Below, piece by piece: positions 49,594 to 63,400 of a stretch of DNA of 64,000 nucleotides. The translations under genes were made by a program, and so were the position numbers. Each line of letters starts with the position of its first letter. The stretch's first letter is position 1. The stretch is from the NCBI RefSeq assembly GCF_000524195.1, contig NW_020170392.1:417069-481068 (forward strand), written 5' to 3'. The notes below the pieces were generated by a model. That model did not search any database and had not been told where the DNA came from. It saw only the letters and a list, made by a program, of their open reading frames with translations. This stretch comes from Echinococcus granulosus (lineage: Eukaryota; Platyhelminthes; Cestoda; Cyclophyllidea; Taeniidae).

Positions 49594-52500
49594 ATGGCGT
49601 TTGATACGAACCATGTAAAGGAGTTGGTTCGCATCACTTACCCATCCGTTTTTAACAAACTACTGACTCAAATATGCTTTACTCGTGCTTTTTTTGCGTA
49701 CGGATGTTGCAACTTTTAGTAACACCCCTTTTTAAGGGATTGTTTCAAGGGTATGCCGACCGAACCTTGTGGGGCCATCGAGAGTAACCAAAGTTTATCC
49801 TCACCGATAGTTGCTGAATCCATTCCTGAAGATGCAGAGTCATCCTCTATTGCTGCGAAACCAAATTCATCTGGTTTGTTTAACCCTTTTCGCCTCCCTT
49901 TATGCATTAATTTTGTAGTGAAGGGCAGATCAGCAAAAGTGTCCCCAAGATATTACAACTCATTAGCATACACATTATCCGTGTTGAAAAGTAGTGGAAA
50001 TGACTCGGACGATAGTGATTCGGAGTCTTCTTCCTCACCATCCCTGCAGGAGAAACAAGATTACAGTCCTAAGTATGTAATTCCACAAGTGCAGGTCTCC
50101 AAACCCTCTCCAGAATTGGAAGATCAAGGGAATAATAAGTCGATTTTTGAGGAAATGCGAATGCTTGGGCTTCCTACAAGTTTTGGACATCCTAAATTTG
50201 GGTTTGTTGAAGTAGTGCGTGTTTATTTTTTCTTACAGTGGTATTAGGACCGTGGCAGCTAGGAGTCAACACGGACGGTGAAGTTCTACTGATATATTTC
50301 AGTAGCAAATATTTAAGTGTTAATGTCTACAGTTTGCTTGTAGAGATCAGTCCACTACTGACCTGGACGCGCTGTTTTTGAACTCGCTCGAAAATGTCAA
50401 AGAATCACAGTGGCTCGCTCATAGTCTCACCGATATTTGTAAGGGTGAGCGCATACATTTGTCGTTATTAAGTTCTTTTTTCTCGTCAGAATAGTACTTT
50501 TTCCTATGCACAATTTGGTTCTCAATAATACTATGCACATTTTTGAATTTTCTCTATTTATCATACCGATTTCTTGTTGTACGTATATCGGGAATGGATA
50601 TATAGGCCTCACAATTTACCTCAAGATGCGTAGGTGTCTTTGAAAACAGTATCAGGCTTTCGTGATAGATGTCACTTTTTTACAACGGAAGTGCTTGGAC
50701 CTCCATTTTTTGATTGCATGAGTAGATGTATTTAAAACTTATTTTCTGACACCGTCTAATATCTTGTTAATTTAAGTTATTATCAGTAAGCAACGTAATT
50801 ATTGGATATCCTTGTCTGATTTCCATTGTCCTGTTATTCGCCACGTTTTTGAAGAGGTGAATTTGTATGACTTTTAACCTCCATTTAATCTGCTCTCATC
50901 TAACGAAAATGTAGTTTGTTACAAAATTTTGTCATCCCATCTGTATCATGTTTATTGTTTTGAGGCTATCAAATCACGTGCAAGGCTTCAGTTTTGTTGC
51001 TTTAGTATAAGGGTATTGCGACTTGATGGCCCTGAATACGAAATTTCACTTGCATCACGAGTTCCTGTTGCTTCTCCTTCATCCATTTATTGGTTTATCA
51101 CAAATTTTCAGATCTGCTAGATATGTTTCCTTATATTCCTTTATTTGGCTGGCAGCCGTGCTTTTATGAACTCACAAGTATTTTTGTATTGTGTCCTCAG
51201 AACATCCATCCCTTGTTCTTTCAGCAGCCTCGCTTCCTCTGTTTCCACATAGTGGATACGACGACAACCTCACCCTAGAAACGCAGTGCATTTTCGCAGC
51301 TGTTTGTCGTGTCATCGAGTACGGCTTTTGTCCGAATCAGCCGTGGTAAGCCCTTCCCAAACGTCCACTCTGTTCCTTCGGTTCTTTATGCGATTACTAT
51401 GTATTTAGTGCATATGCGGGCTTGTTACGTCCCTTATTTATTCACAATCTTTTAGGGTTCAAATTCCAAGAAATTTGCGTTTCCAACTCCCGGACTCCTG
51501 GAGTGAGGCTTCTCCAAGGGCTGTGAAATGGGCAATTCAATGTGAGCCCCTTCTTTTCACTTGAATGGTAGTATTGATAGCAGTTTGGCTACATCAGTAG
51601 ATTCAATTTTATTCACTTTAAAATGGGTTTTTGTTGCTTTTTACCTTCTGTCGATGTTTTAAAGCAGTACTTTGAAGCATTACATAAGTATTTTTTTTAT
51701 AATGCCCTTTACAATTACGCTTTGTGTCACTCGCTGCAAGGAGTCCATCACACCTTTGGTGGAACTCATGATGAAGAAATCTGAAGTTTCTAGATATGGA
51801 TGGACCTTTATCACAAATATTGGTGCATCTTGAGCCTCATTTGTTTGCTTTCAACCATTTGCACAATGAAGTTGACTTTTATTTGGTTGACGGAGAACTT
51901 ACCCTCCAGATACTGATGTATTTTGCCCACTAAGCCGTAAACGATGTGTAGGTAATCCATTTCAAGCCACCATTTGACTTCCGGAGACCAATTACCTTCA
52001 AATTACTGGTGCTTCGTGTGTTTTTATCTTAATAATCATGTCTAAGGGTACCAACTTAACGACATTCTCGCGTGCTGTCTAATTACAGCCTTTTAGAGCT
52101 CCTTTCCTACTGCTCTTTGTGAGATCTTGGTAATACCCGCACTTGACATTTGCCTGTTTATGTGTTTTATTTAGTGGAGCTTCATACAAAAAACTGCATC
52201 TGTCGAAGTGTTCTGTTGAGCTTGTTTTTGTGTTGGTTGCATTTAACGCTGATGTGCCTTTAATCCGTATTTTAAAAAGCTTTTTCGTATTCACCCTATC
52301 CTATGCCTAAAGGCTCTATTCTGGGCGAGGCGTAACCGAGTGGAAATCACTTCTGAATCTGAATTCAATTGAGCAATGCATTGCTCTCATTCACTACGTC
52401 CCGTTAATTAGGCAGGGCGAATTGTTGTGAACTCTCAATGCGAGTGTTGATTGGCAATCTTCGTGCATTTGTAAAAGTTAACTCTCATGGGGGTGTTTTT

Positions 52501-55500
52501 GTCGGAACGGCCTTTTTCCCCCCATCTCATACCCGAGGGATCATGTGACTTGCCTTGCTGTAGGATTAACATCCACTGCTAACTCGTCCAGTCTTTGTTC
52601 AGCCAGATGCGAGTTTCCAATCCGTAGTGTTGAAGTATAGTAGATGAGGGAGTAGTTAGGCCGGAACATGCTTTCTAGTGTATTATAAGAAGATTGGGAG
52701 TACTAAAATATTGTCGCATGCATATTTTCTACCCACTACCTTATTAATAAAACTTCAGAAATCAGTGGAACCCATCAAGAGTGCTCTTCAAATATCTATC
52801 TTAAACTAAATAAAACCGACGCGAGTTGATATCTTTTCTACTTAAAATTGAACTCCTTAACTTTCTACGCTTAGATCTTTTTTGGTATTGTGTGCAGCGG
52901 CGTTTCTGAAAGGACGGGTTAGGTACCTCCAAATGCACCTTTTTGGAAGGCAGTCCTTTTTGATCAGCAATATCCTGGTTCAATTTTTACTCGAGCTTAT
53001 CGAGTCGAATTGTATTTGCTTAGTGATACTTCTCTTCGGCGCCTCTCTTCCACCACTCCATTCATTTACTCATCTAAACCGCCCATTCCAATGGTCCTTG
53101 TACAGACACCAAATCCTCCCTCCATACCTCGGTCATCATACTCCTAATTTTTGAACGAAGTTAATTATTCCCTTTTGTGAGATGGCTCGCGATTGTTTAA
53201 ATATCTTTTTTTCTGGCTATGGAGGCAAGATAATTGTGCACTTTAATGCTCGCCTAGGATTATTGTTTGATGTCTTATCGGTTGTGATTGCAGCTGGCAC
53301 TGGTGTCTACTGCTACCGCCACCTTGGAGGCCAGGTCAGGCGAAACCGCCTGAGATTCCTGTGCATTTATTGCTTTCTACCTTGGATAATTCGTAAAATT
53401 TAGTCTATGCCTTTTAACTCAGTCATCGTAATTCTCAATACGGCTGTGGCAGTGGTTACGACGTGCGTACTGCATCCGTTACACTTTTTCATAGTCTATT
53501 CATCTCCGTCTCCCCCTCTCTTCCTATCAGCGTCCCTATCTTCCGGACATCGTTGCATCTTCCGCTACAAGCCCTCCTGCGCCGCGTCCTCTCGCAGGTA
53601 CGTAAATCAAAAATCGCCACCGGAGCATTTATACGAGGACGGGGGGGAGACTGCTTCCTCTGTGGAGAAGTACTGGGCTCAGCGCTATCGCCTCTTCTCA
53701 CGCTTCGACAGTGGCATACAGTTTGATCGAGGTCAGTTTTTCTATTGTTAATTGAAACACCGTAAGTCATAATGTGTATCGGTTACTATTGTTTTTTTTG
53801 GCTGATATAGCTTAGTTCGGGGTGGAGTGTATCTCGTCTCCACTGCTTTTTTTGTTACTTTTTTGTCGGAAGTTTGAATGAACAGCCTCTTGATTGCTGT
53901 CTCTAATTAACAATAAGGCTCTTTCATTAAAATCTGTCCCCTGACATTTGGTGCCATAGTTTGGCGCTGTCTTCGTGGCACTTGACGTGTCCTCCTCCTC
54001 AATGTTAATTCTTCTGGAATAAATACAGAAAAGGCAAGAGTTAAACGCACTTATGATGAGGCATCCAATGCATTCCTCTACAATCTACAGAAGTTTTCAT
54101 GTTTTTTTTCCAAGTTCCTAGGTTGATCAAAGCGAGCCCTATGCCGTTGTGGCTTGGCTGTATTCTCAGAATTATGGGGTTTGATGAGAGGTTGGTAAAC
54201 AATTGAATGGTGATTAGCCGAAAATACAGCCGTCCATAGAGTAACCAAATGATTGTGGAAAGCTTTATACAATGCCCTATTTGTTACATCCGTTACAATT
54301 CGTAATCTTTTCTCATTGTGGCACAGGCCTGCCGAGAATGCATTTTTAAGAGGAGGGTTTGCTTCTAGAAGCCTAGCAAAGACCATTCGTAACAACTTTT
54401 GCTTTAATCGTCCCTTTATTGCCCAGCTATCTATTCTACCTGGCATGCAATTGTCTATTGCTGATGCCGAGGGAAAGCGATGGGGTCTTGGAGGAACTTC
54501 GTCACTGGGGCGGATGAGAATGAGTCGATATCGTCCTCCTCCTCGTTCTCACACCCCAAGAGTGGAGATCTTCTCATGACTAAGCTTTGTGATGAGCCAT
54601 GAGGTGGGGTATGAGGTACGAGATCTTGACTGTCTTGTAAGAAGGTGGATGGAAGCGGACTTTCTTCTCACTGATTGACTGACTAGCTCAAGGTCCGCCT
54701 GTTTTTGAGGAGGACGAGGAAAAATAAATTTTTATAGCGTATGTTTGAGTTGCATCGTGCTGAGGAGGTAGATGGGTCTCAGTTGTAATTGTTTGCATTG
54801 GTGTGGTGTGCAGGGAGAACTTCATAGTGAACAGTTGTGTCCCCAGTCCACCACACACACGTAGAAGCGGGCGTAGAGTTCTGGGGCTGAGGTGATGTCT
54901 TTCTTTGGAGTGTAGGCCAGTGAGTAAATGGTGTGGAGGTAACCCATGGTATATTCGTCCGCTTAGCGATGGTTGCATTGCAACTCCATTTTTTTTACAA
55001 ACTCATAAACAGCCTAAAAATGGCGCGTTTGAATAGTACACGTAATGGAGGTGGAGAACAAAAAAGCTATTGTCTGAAGATTATCGTTTGTTCTTCCGTC
55101 CGTCTTCCTTTTGTCATCTACTGGCGCCTGCAGGTGTCACCTATTTGCTAGGTTTTTATTTTATGAATTTTGTTTCTATTTGGTGTAGGTATGTACAAAT
55201 TGTTTTATTATTACGTACATGAAGCATTAGTGAAAGTTGCTCGTCATTTTTAAACTGTCATTTGCCACCTGGCCTTTGACACGTTATTTTTGAATAATTT
55301 AACTGCGTAGTAGTCATATGTAATGCTTCATGGTCAAGAATGGAGGCTTTTCCCTTATCAGCGTGCGCATGTACCTTTAAGGCGAATGATTTTACAGCAG
55401 AATCAGATTGCTGAAGTCTTTTTTAGGCGGTAAGTACTGCTATCGCCGAACCGTAGTGAAGAGGGGAGGCGTGGTGCTCCCCCCTGCAAACACCACAAAT

Positions 55501-58500
55501 GAAGGTATAGGAAAAGGTGCTGCAGCTTTGAAGCTGAGCAAAACCTTAGAGTTTGTAGAGCGGAGAAGTTGGAATCTAACTCTTCAGGTTGAACCCACCA
55601 AGTATCATGAACTGCTGGCGGGTTCACAAAGGCAGGAAAGTAATAGGGATTTGAGGATGTGGAGGAGGAGAAGGGTGAAAGAGCACTGTATTGCTAGGCT
55701 GATGCTTTATAATGGATGCATACAGATAAACACTTGCATTTCGCAAGTTGCCACAAGTTCGTTGCGGCGAGTTATATCGAAAACTGCATGGCTCTTTTGA
55801 TCATTTGCTATTATCAGCAAGCAACGAAATGAATTGGTGACGAGACCACGTGCAGCCACGCTACAGACCATCCCACGAATTGAGTTGCTATATCTCCTCT
55901 TAACTCCGTTTATGGCGCACAACTACACTTTGTCTTTACTAAAATTTCACCTACCTAAAACACTTCCCTATTTTGGCGTCAAAGCCATTCACTCTGGCGT
56001 GTACAAATCCGTAGACGTGTTTGTTTTCAGTTTAGAGGATTTTTCCTGCAAAATCTTTACCTATAAAGCCTGATTCAACATCAGCAATCCAGTAATAACA
56101 TGTTCTAGTCGTATTTCAGTGTTCCATCATCGAAGCCGATTTTTAAACTCACACCGTTGCTACTGTTAGATGTGGGTGTGTGGTAAGTTGGGGGCGATCG
56201 GAGGCCTGGCTGACAACCGGGTTGGCCACTAATTGATTTAAGAAAACGCGAATATTGCAGCTCTGGTTGTAGAAATCAGCGCTGGTTAGATGAAATGCAT
56301 TTGATCTACGCTTACACCTTTTTATTACTGCTACGGAGGTAGTATGAGCCAGTGTACCCTGGAGGACGGTGATGCATCCGTAACTAGGCTTTAACCGTCT
56401 TATCTGATGTTACGCGTCGGCAATAAGCAGCAAGATTTAACTCCCTTTCCTGTACTTTAGAGGGTCTTTTCAGCGTCACGCCGGAGGTGATTGCTGTGCA
56501 CCACGCGCGGCGATTGGCAAATATACTTGGTGGACCGCCGTCCTCTCATACCGTTCTCGATCTCTTCACCGGCATCGGCGGAAGCTGCATCCAGTTAGCG
56601 GTTGTAGGCTTCAACGGTAAACAGTCCTTACCTTTCCCCACTTTCTCAAAAACAGATCAGATGTTTTTTTTTCCTGTTTTATTACTCTTTCTTGAATACT
56701 CATCAGGGTGCGAAATGTAGCAATCTCTTGAGTTGGAAGCATAATTTGATCTGGCGTTAGATTCATTCAAAAATGAATGCTTGCCGTTGCTTACAAAGGT
56801 GGATATTGAGAACGCGATATTATATAACAGGAATCTGTTAAACGCGTGGAAAGATTTGGAATTCATTATATCTAATAAGACTCCCGCCGTCTGCTCGAAG
56901 TGTGTTATAATAAAGTCGGTAGACTTAAGGAGTCAATTAGCCTCTCTCCACTTCCTGTCGGCCCCAATCAGATATGCGTTAAGTAGCATGAAGTGAATCC
57001 GGCAGCAGTCTGAGTATCTGGCTTTATTGCTTTGGTGTTCCGGCATTCAGGGACAACCATGCTTATGATTATGTAGCGTCTCGAGACTTTCTTGAAGACG
57101 AAAGAATATATAGTATTCGGGCGGAAGGGAACGGGAGGAACTGCTGGCACGGCCCGGAGGCCAGCTCACCTGGCAAAGGTACAATGGCGGAGCGTCGTTT
57201 CCGGCGAGCCCACTTGTCAACTTCCCGCCTCAGCTATTATAACATAATTGGTGCTGTACGAAAAACACCCACTAGCCAACCGTGCCAGTCATTGAATTGC
57301 CATGCAGCTGAGGAGATACTTGATCGTAACGTTACTGATCCCGCATGGAAATTGGATTCGGGAAGGGGTAATGCGCTGACCAGCACGCGTGTCCATAGCT
57401 AGCTGCAGAAACACTAGCCCAAAGGCAGAGTCATGTAATAAAGGAAGGAGTTTGAAATAGTTTTGTGGGCATACGGTTTTACTTCTCTTCCTCCTTGCCA
57501 TGTTATTCTCACTTCGGTGCTGCCCAACCATGTCTATCTGAGCTCTATCGTGCTAGTAGGGAAGAGGAGGCGGTAATTGTGTGTTCACTTCATTACCACC
57601 TTCATACAAATACGGTAGTCAGCTCCGCAACGAGCTTTTCCAAATAGTTTACGGTTTGTGTCTCTTCAGTTGTTAACAGGTTTCTTGCAGACCACGGGAC
57701 TGGTGTAGATGCCGGGCGTAGATGTCTTTTTAGCCCTTCTGTTTGACGTCATCACAGGTTCTTCCATATGCAGCATATACACCCCTTCCTCTCGCTAATC
57801 TTTATCGCTCAGCAGTAGATATCAGGTTAATTGCCTTCTAGGATCAGTTTACTTTTCGCTGTCCCCAATGTAGCTCCCCTGAGATTTCTCTGAAGATGAA
57901 TGAAGTCATAATACTCGGGCAGAATATACGTATTCGATGTACAGAGTGGCGGAAGGGGCTACTGGCGTGACATGGAGGCCAGTCCACCCCGGAAAAGGAG
58001 CCCCAGAGTGGTCATTTTATTAAAACCGAGGGGTAACGAAACAGCCACCGTATTACAACTACTTACAGGGTTTAATTGCTTTGTCAGCCTCCTCTCTAAA
58101 TTTCATTGGTGTCCGTCACAAAGCTCTCCGCCTCGCTTTTGCTGCATACGCTCACTACGCTTAGGTGGGTTCAATCTCTCCTCTTTATTAATTAAGTAGT
58201 TTTTTTTATCTTAAACACTGGTAAAGTACATAATCTTTTCTTCATGAGTCAAGTGACTTTATGAGGTGGCAGCCCCCACCTTGAGTGCAATTTCGGGAAA
58301 CCCCCATTGCTGAGTGTTTTATGACTTACACGAAATTAACCTATATAAATAATGTCAGTTAAATAGTTTTAGAAATGCGTAATATGAGCCGGACTGTTTC
58401 AAATAAGTAGATAAATTGGCAGCTTGTCTTTATGGCTCTCGCAGTCTCATCGAATGCCTTGAGGCTTGCTCTGCCGACTCCTTTTGTTTAAACGCCATTT

Positions 58501-59943
58501 GGCTTTTGCCAGCATTATTTTTCAACCATTTCTTTGATTCCCGAGAACATGAAAGAGATATAAATCCACCTTGGATTATATGTTCAGCTTTGCAAAATGC
58601 TAAATGAAGGCAAATTGTGAAGGCATCAGATTGCCATATCAGTAGATGCATATAATGGAGCCTGGTGGGTGCTCCACCAGCGCAATGGTGCGCTCCCCAC
58701 TCTGCGCCAAATACTTCGTGATTCCTCGACGCCTCATTTTATTACCGACCCCGCCTACAGTTAAAACGGAAATGCACACACGCATGTATGCACACACAAA
58801 CACACGCTCCATCCGTGCCCGCCTCTGCTTCTTCGCCACATTTGTCGCGTTCAGAAGGGTTTTCTCCATTATCCTCGTTTCAATATCCCTGTTTGTTTTA
58901 CGCTTTGGGATGTCATTAATCCTGACGCAGTTGCCGAGTAAAAATGACTTCTTTTAAAGGACTGAGGACTCGGGTTTTTGACTGCCCTTAAACAGCGTTT
59001 CTTCATTTACCCTACTTACTATTGATTTGGGTTAAATCGTGCTCCATGACCCCTCGGCGTAATGCCGTATGGGATGCGTCCAACCGCCAAGTGGAGGAAT
59101 CTACTGCTAAGACAAGTTCCTCAGACATCCTCCAACAGGTTCCACGCTATACTTTGAAACCTTATTGGGAAGTCCTCCTCCTGGGTTTCGTCTGTCTCCA
59201 GCACATGCACTATGCATTAGCGCACGGATTTTTTGTTCCCCGAGAAGTAAACTCTCATTACTCTTGACGTTGTGATTTTCACCATCATGCGGACCGATTT
59301 ATGACTGCTTTATTGGCTTCAGTTGTGACGGTGGACGTAAGCGAGTCGATGTTGCAGATGGCCAAGGCCAACGCGCGAGTCTACGGCGTGCACAAACGTA
59401 TTACCTTCGTCCATGCTGATGCCTTCGCCTTCTTGCGGGAAACACGCTATCGATTTTCAGCGGCCTTCGCGTCGCCTCCCTGGGGTGGACCCACCTACTC
59501 TTCCTCCACCGTCTTCTCCCTGTCTAGTCTCACTATTTCAGGTGGAGGCGAGACTTGTAATAACTTCTTCAATCTTCTAGAGGCGATCGCTTCTGTGACT
59601 GTCTCAGGAGGCCCTGTGGCTCTGTTCCTTCCAAGAAACACTAACGCAGGTTGATCAGTAGCTTCATACTTAAATAGACAATTTGGGTAGCCTCTTTTGA
59701 TTCATTTTTTGCATTCTCATCTCAGGTCAGTTGTTTGAACTGCACCGAAGGTTCATAGGTGCCGCGCTGGTGGATGTGATTCCTCAGCTGGAATGTGAGC
59801 TTGCACTCATCCATGGCAGGCCAAAAGGCCTCACGGTTTACCTCTACTATGGCGAAGGAATGGATAAAGAGGAGTCAGAAGTCTCATTTGAATCTCTGTC
59901 TGACTCAACTAGCGATTCCTCTACTTTTTACGATTGTGATTAA
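49594..59943 (+). CDS. TGS1: Trimethylguanosine synthase (TGS1), RNA cap hypermethylase
   Basis: The enzyme converts the m7G cap of snRNAs, snoRNAs and telomerase RNA to the trimethyl (TMG) cap, using S-adenosylmethionine. Nine exons join in phase to 568 residues: 49594-49614, 49750-50201, 50344-50444, 51201-51345, 51456-51541, 53531-53731, 56461-56616, 59323-59649, 59726-59943. The N-terminal part is acidic and serine-rich, with MLGLPTSFG near 145. The catalytic core starts at KYWAQRYRLFSRFD (about 315), then EGLFSVTPE. The SAM-binding VLDLFTGIGG is at about 367-376, VDVSESM and YGVHKRI follow, and the active-site SPPWGGP is at 438-444. ALFLPRN closes the fold. The tail after it is acidic and serine-rich. 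The first 21-bp exon is tentative; the alternative start is the ATG at 49753. The boundary at 50201 uses a weak GTTTG donor. The intron before exon 8 (2.7 kb) holds two repeat copies. Confidence 0.92.
57071..57700 (+). repeat. Longest copy of the interspersed repeat (head, body and tail)
   Basis: It starts with the head (GTAGCGTCTCGAGACTT, GAAGACGAAAGAA, CGGGCGGAA) as seen at 28.2 and 30.4 kb. It runs on into the body and tail shared with 7.5-8.0 kb (GGAGCGTCGT, CACTTGTCAAC, GTGTCCATAG, CTTCCTCCTTGCCATG, TTCAGTTGTTAACAG). It therefore shows that the head-only and tail-only copies belong to one element of at least 600 bp. It lies in a TGS1 intron. No protein frame, long terminal repeat or terminal inverted repeat was recognised. 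Confidence 0.65.
57868..58010 (+). repeat. Interspersed repeat, head module copy next to the long copy
   Basis: GTAGCTCCCCTGAGATTTC, GAAGATGAATGAAG, CTCGGGCAGAATA, GGGGCTACTGGCG and GGAGGCCAG match the head at 30.4 kb. It lies in the same orientation and same TGS1 intron, about 170 bp after the long copy. Confidence 0.65.
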
Positions 59944-60493
59944 GAGTTTTTCCATTTCTTACCCCATTTTTTAAAAGTGGTTGACCAATTGTCGATTTCG
60001 ATCCCTTGGAAGAAATGGGGTTTACTCATTGGTTGTTTACTGATGAGCAGTCGAGTTCAACCCGTGTTAGCTTTGGGGCATTCACATTGTACCACTGGAT
60101 GACGCCCTCGACACAGCTGGTTGACGTACCGCGCGCTCGCTATGCATTCAATAGTGTCGAAGGGCGATCGAATGCGCTGGGGCCTGTTCGCACGGGATCC
60201 AATGACGTGTTTGCGATATGATTTGGTTGAAAGTGGTTTGATGCAAATGCCAGGCAACTACCGGATCAGTGTACTATCATGCGGGCTACAGTAGCCAAAG
60301 GATTAGCCCTAACTTCATTCTTCCAAGTTGTCATTGGAGCGGAAGTTTACTTGGTTACCGGAACAATGATCTAGTGGTCACCCTGCAGGTCTTTCCGAAT
60401 GCTCAGTCTGATCAATCTCCATCGGTACTTATTTGACCATTTACTGTCGGAGTTCCATTTCGTAGGGGGTGAACCGCATCCTTTTTCGCAGCA

Positions 60494-60499
60494 AATAAA
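60494..60499 (+). terminator. Possible polyadenylation signal of TGS1
   Basis: AATAAA about 550 bp after the TGS1 stop on the same strand. It is the nearest clear signal seen, though rather far. Confidence 0.35.
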
Positions 60500-63400
60500 C
60501 TTTCACGTGGGAAATGTTGCTACAGTGAACCGCTTGTGCATGAGTGAATAAGCGCTGATGCTTAGTTTAACATCAGAAAAAGTGAATCCAACTCAGGTTG
60601 GTGATCGTGGTTTGAAAATACAACTCCCCAATGATTTCGATTTGTTACATCTTGATGCAGTCGGTGCACATGACAATCAGGAGGCGAGAGCACTGGTTCT
60701 GGACCGTGTAAGGCTCACCTTAAAATTACTTACGCACTCTCAATCGGCAACGTTTTGTAAGCATCGCTTCATGGTTGTGCATCAAATTTCTCAGGCCTAT
60801 ATTTGGAAAAAAAATTGGACGTATTAAAAAGTTCCCATTCCCATTACCTCAGGATTGCTTTATTGTGCTACGAAATCGACAATGACCGTGTTAAACCTTG
60901 TATTTTAAACCTTATACCCACTTGCACAAAAAAATATACCACAACCTCCTTTTCAATGGGGAAAAAATTGAAATGAAGCGAATCTAGGAAATGATATACT
61001 GCTTGTGATTTGCTCCGGGATGAGTAGATACTTGAAGAGAACAGTCCATAAAATAGACCGAGAATGAGGCGTTCACCATCCCACTACCCAATTCCTTGTG
61101 CTTAAAGTATCTTCCTTGGAAAGCTTATTTTTTCCTCTCTGTGCACGCGATGAACAGAAAGCAGCTGTACTCCCATAACTCCTTTTCTTGAACAAGTTCT
61201 CAACTAACTTGGAACGCGTTTTGAGTAGTCACATGCAAAGTACTGAATATCATGAGCTAGCATGGCAAAATTTAAGAGAAAATGTGTTCTTCTCTACCTC
61301 CATCCGTGTACTGAAGAAATTGTTGGAAAAGAATTAAGGTGGGCCTGCTGGAAGAAGGAATACGTTGGTCTACTCCACGTGTACATCATTTGAATCATCA
61401 AATAACATTTCTTTTGTACCCCTGAATCCGACTTCGATTGTCATGAAGACCATAAACCGAAGTATATCTTGTTGTCAAGACCAAAATCATCTGCCACATA
61501 GTCAGAGAAATAAGTGATAGTAGGTTTTACTTATCCATAACTTATGCTCTTTTCACACTGAGAAGTTGGAAGGGTTAGGATTGCATTCACCACGCGTCTT
61601 CACTTTGCCTTCTTGAATATGGTGTAGGTGTTTTAAACCAGGTTTCCAGGTCAGTGGCCACAGAGCAAACAAAGGGCCATAAAGCGAGCTGTTTAATTTG
61701 CTAAAGATAGATCTCTTGTTCGGACTCCGACGCGTTGGGTTTTAATAAAAAAGTGATTGGGGAGTTAAAGTGGCCTAGCAGGTTGCGCTGCATTGGTGTT
61801 TTTGTTTTTAAACCTACGGTTTTTCACAGAGTCGGAGCACTTAACATTGTCCGCTCACACTGCAAATATGGGGACCGGTAAAGCAGTAATCTCTCACCTT
61901 AAACGTGGTAGATCACGTTTTTAATGGAAAGGGTTTAGGTATGATACGTCCGTTTTATTGTGCTTTGTAAAATAAGACATCATAGACGCCTTTGAGATCT
62001 TAACTCAGAGAATGCTAATTCTTTATAGGTCTCTCTGTTTGTCAGTCTGTCTTCAGCTGGGCTTGGTTTACGGGTAAAAAGCCTAAGAACATGGTTTTCC
62101 AAGTGTGTCCGAAAGCACACTCCATAATCCGATATCAATTGACCGGTACCATGAGTGAGCACTGTAGGTAAAAAGTGTCATGCTTTTTAGGGCTAAGTCC
62201 TCAAAATCTACGTTTAAAGGAAGCAATTTATATTGAGGAATTCGACTAATGGGTCCAGCCAATTGGGTATGATTTCAACGACCATACAGCACCATACACA
62301 TGCCCAGTGGATAGGAACTGTTACACACAGCCGTCTATTTTGAAGCAGTTTTATTTTGTTCCTTATTGTCTTGCCTTTTGGTGCACTTTACAAGAATTGG
62401 GGTAGGAGAACGCGGGAATGCTTGAGCTTTATCCTCTTAATCTGTGGAAGTAAAGATGCAATTACATGATGTCTGCGGGAGATTCGCGATTACCCATTCC
62501 GATGCCTTACTTTAACACCTTTTGCCTGCGCTAATTAATGTATGCTTCGTTTTCCAAACAATGGGAAGTAGGATGAATAAGGCGAACTCCGGAGGTTTGA
62601 GTGAACAATTACGATGAAAAGAAAGGTAAAAATGCTGCTTTTAAGTGAACAATTGTCGACAGCGAGGATGTGAATTCCCACACAGTACAGCAATTACGTG
62701 TGCTGTGAGGAGTGCGGCATTTCCCCTTTATGAAAATTCGCATCACTATGGTAAGATTTGCTCCAAAACCTGGGTGATTTCGTCCTTATGAAGTATATCA
62801 ACTTGGGGTTAAACAAATACGGTGTCCAGTGGTTATATATGGTGGGCTAGCTGCCCAAAGCTGTCTTGTAAAGGGGATTGCAGTTCCGATTAAATGGCCC
62901 TAGAGCCTTCTCACACATAAAATATTCATAAGCGCGGTGGTATTTCACTCGGCGGGAGCATACTTTAGCCTAGTAGTGCTCCTCTGCCAATGGATTTTTA
63001 TGATTTATGAGGAGATAAGCCTACCGTCATTGCACTACACGCCTGTTTACTTAGACACACACGCAGCCTTAGATATCGCGTATTTCATTGTTCAGTAGGC
63101 GCAATCAAAGGTGCTTTTCATTAATGATTCCTCAAATCTTAATGGTGCGGAACACTATTTGTACCGTAAATATGCGATTCGTTTTAAGTGTATAAGTTCG
63201 TAAGCTCTACGGCACAGTGGGGCCTAATGCCACTCGGCGCCTCTGGCGCGAATGGCTATAAGCTGAAATGCCTTGTCAGGTGTTTAGAAATGATTCAGGA
63301 GGCCATACCGTATCATTCGTAAGTAGTACAACTGATCGAAATGGAGCAGGCTTGGAAAGTGCGCCTAAACCAAGCAGGAAAGACTGATGAGGGTGGTCCA

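Noticed and set aside
53182..53403. Frame with a hydrophobic segment inside a TGS1 intron
   Set aside because: TGS1 exons on both sides join in phase without it, and the family has no membrane segment.
60558..60827. 89-codon frame near the right end
   Set aside because: No domain, no splice-linked neighbours and no poly(A) context; probably chance.
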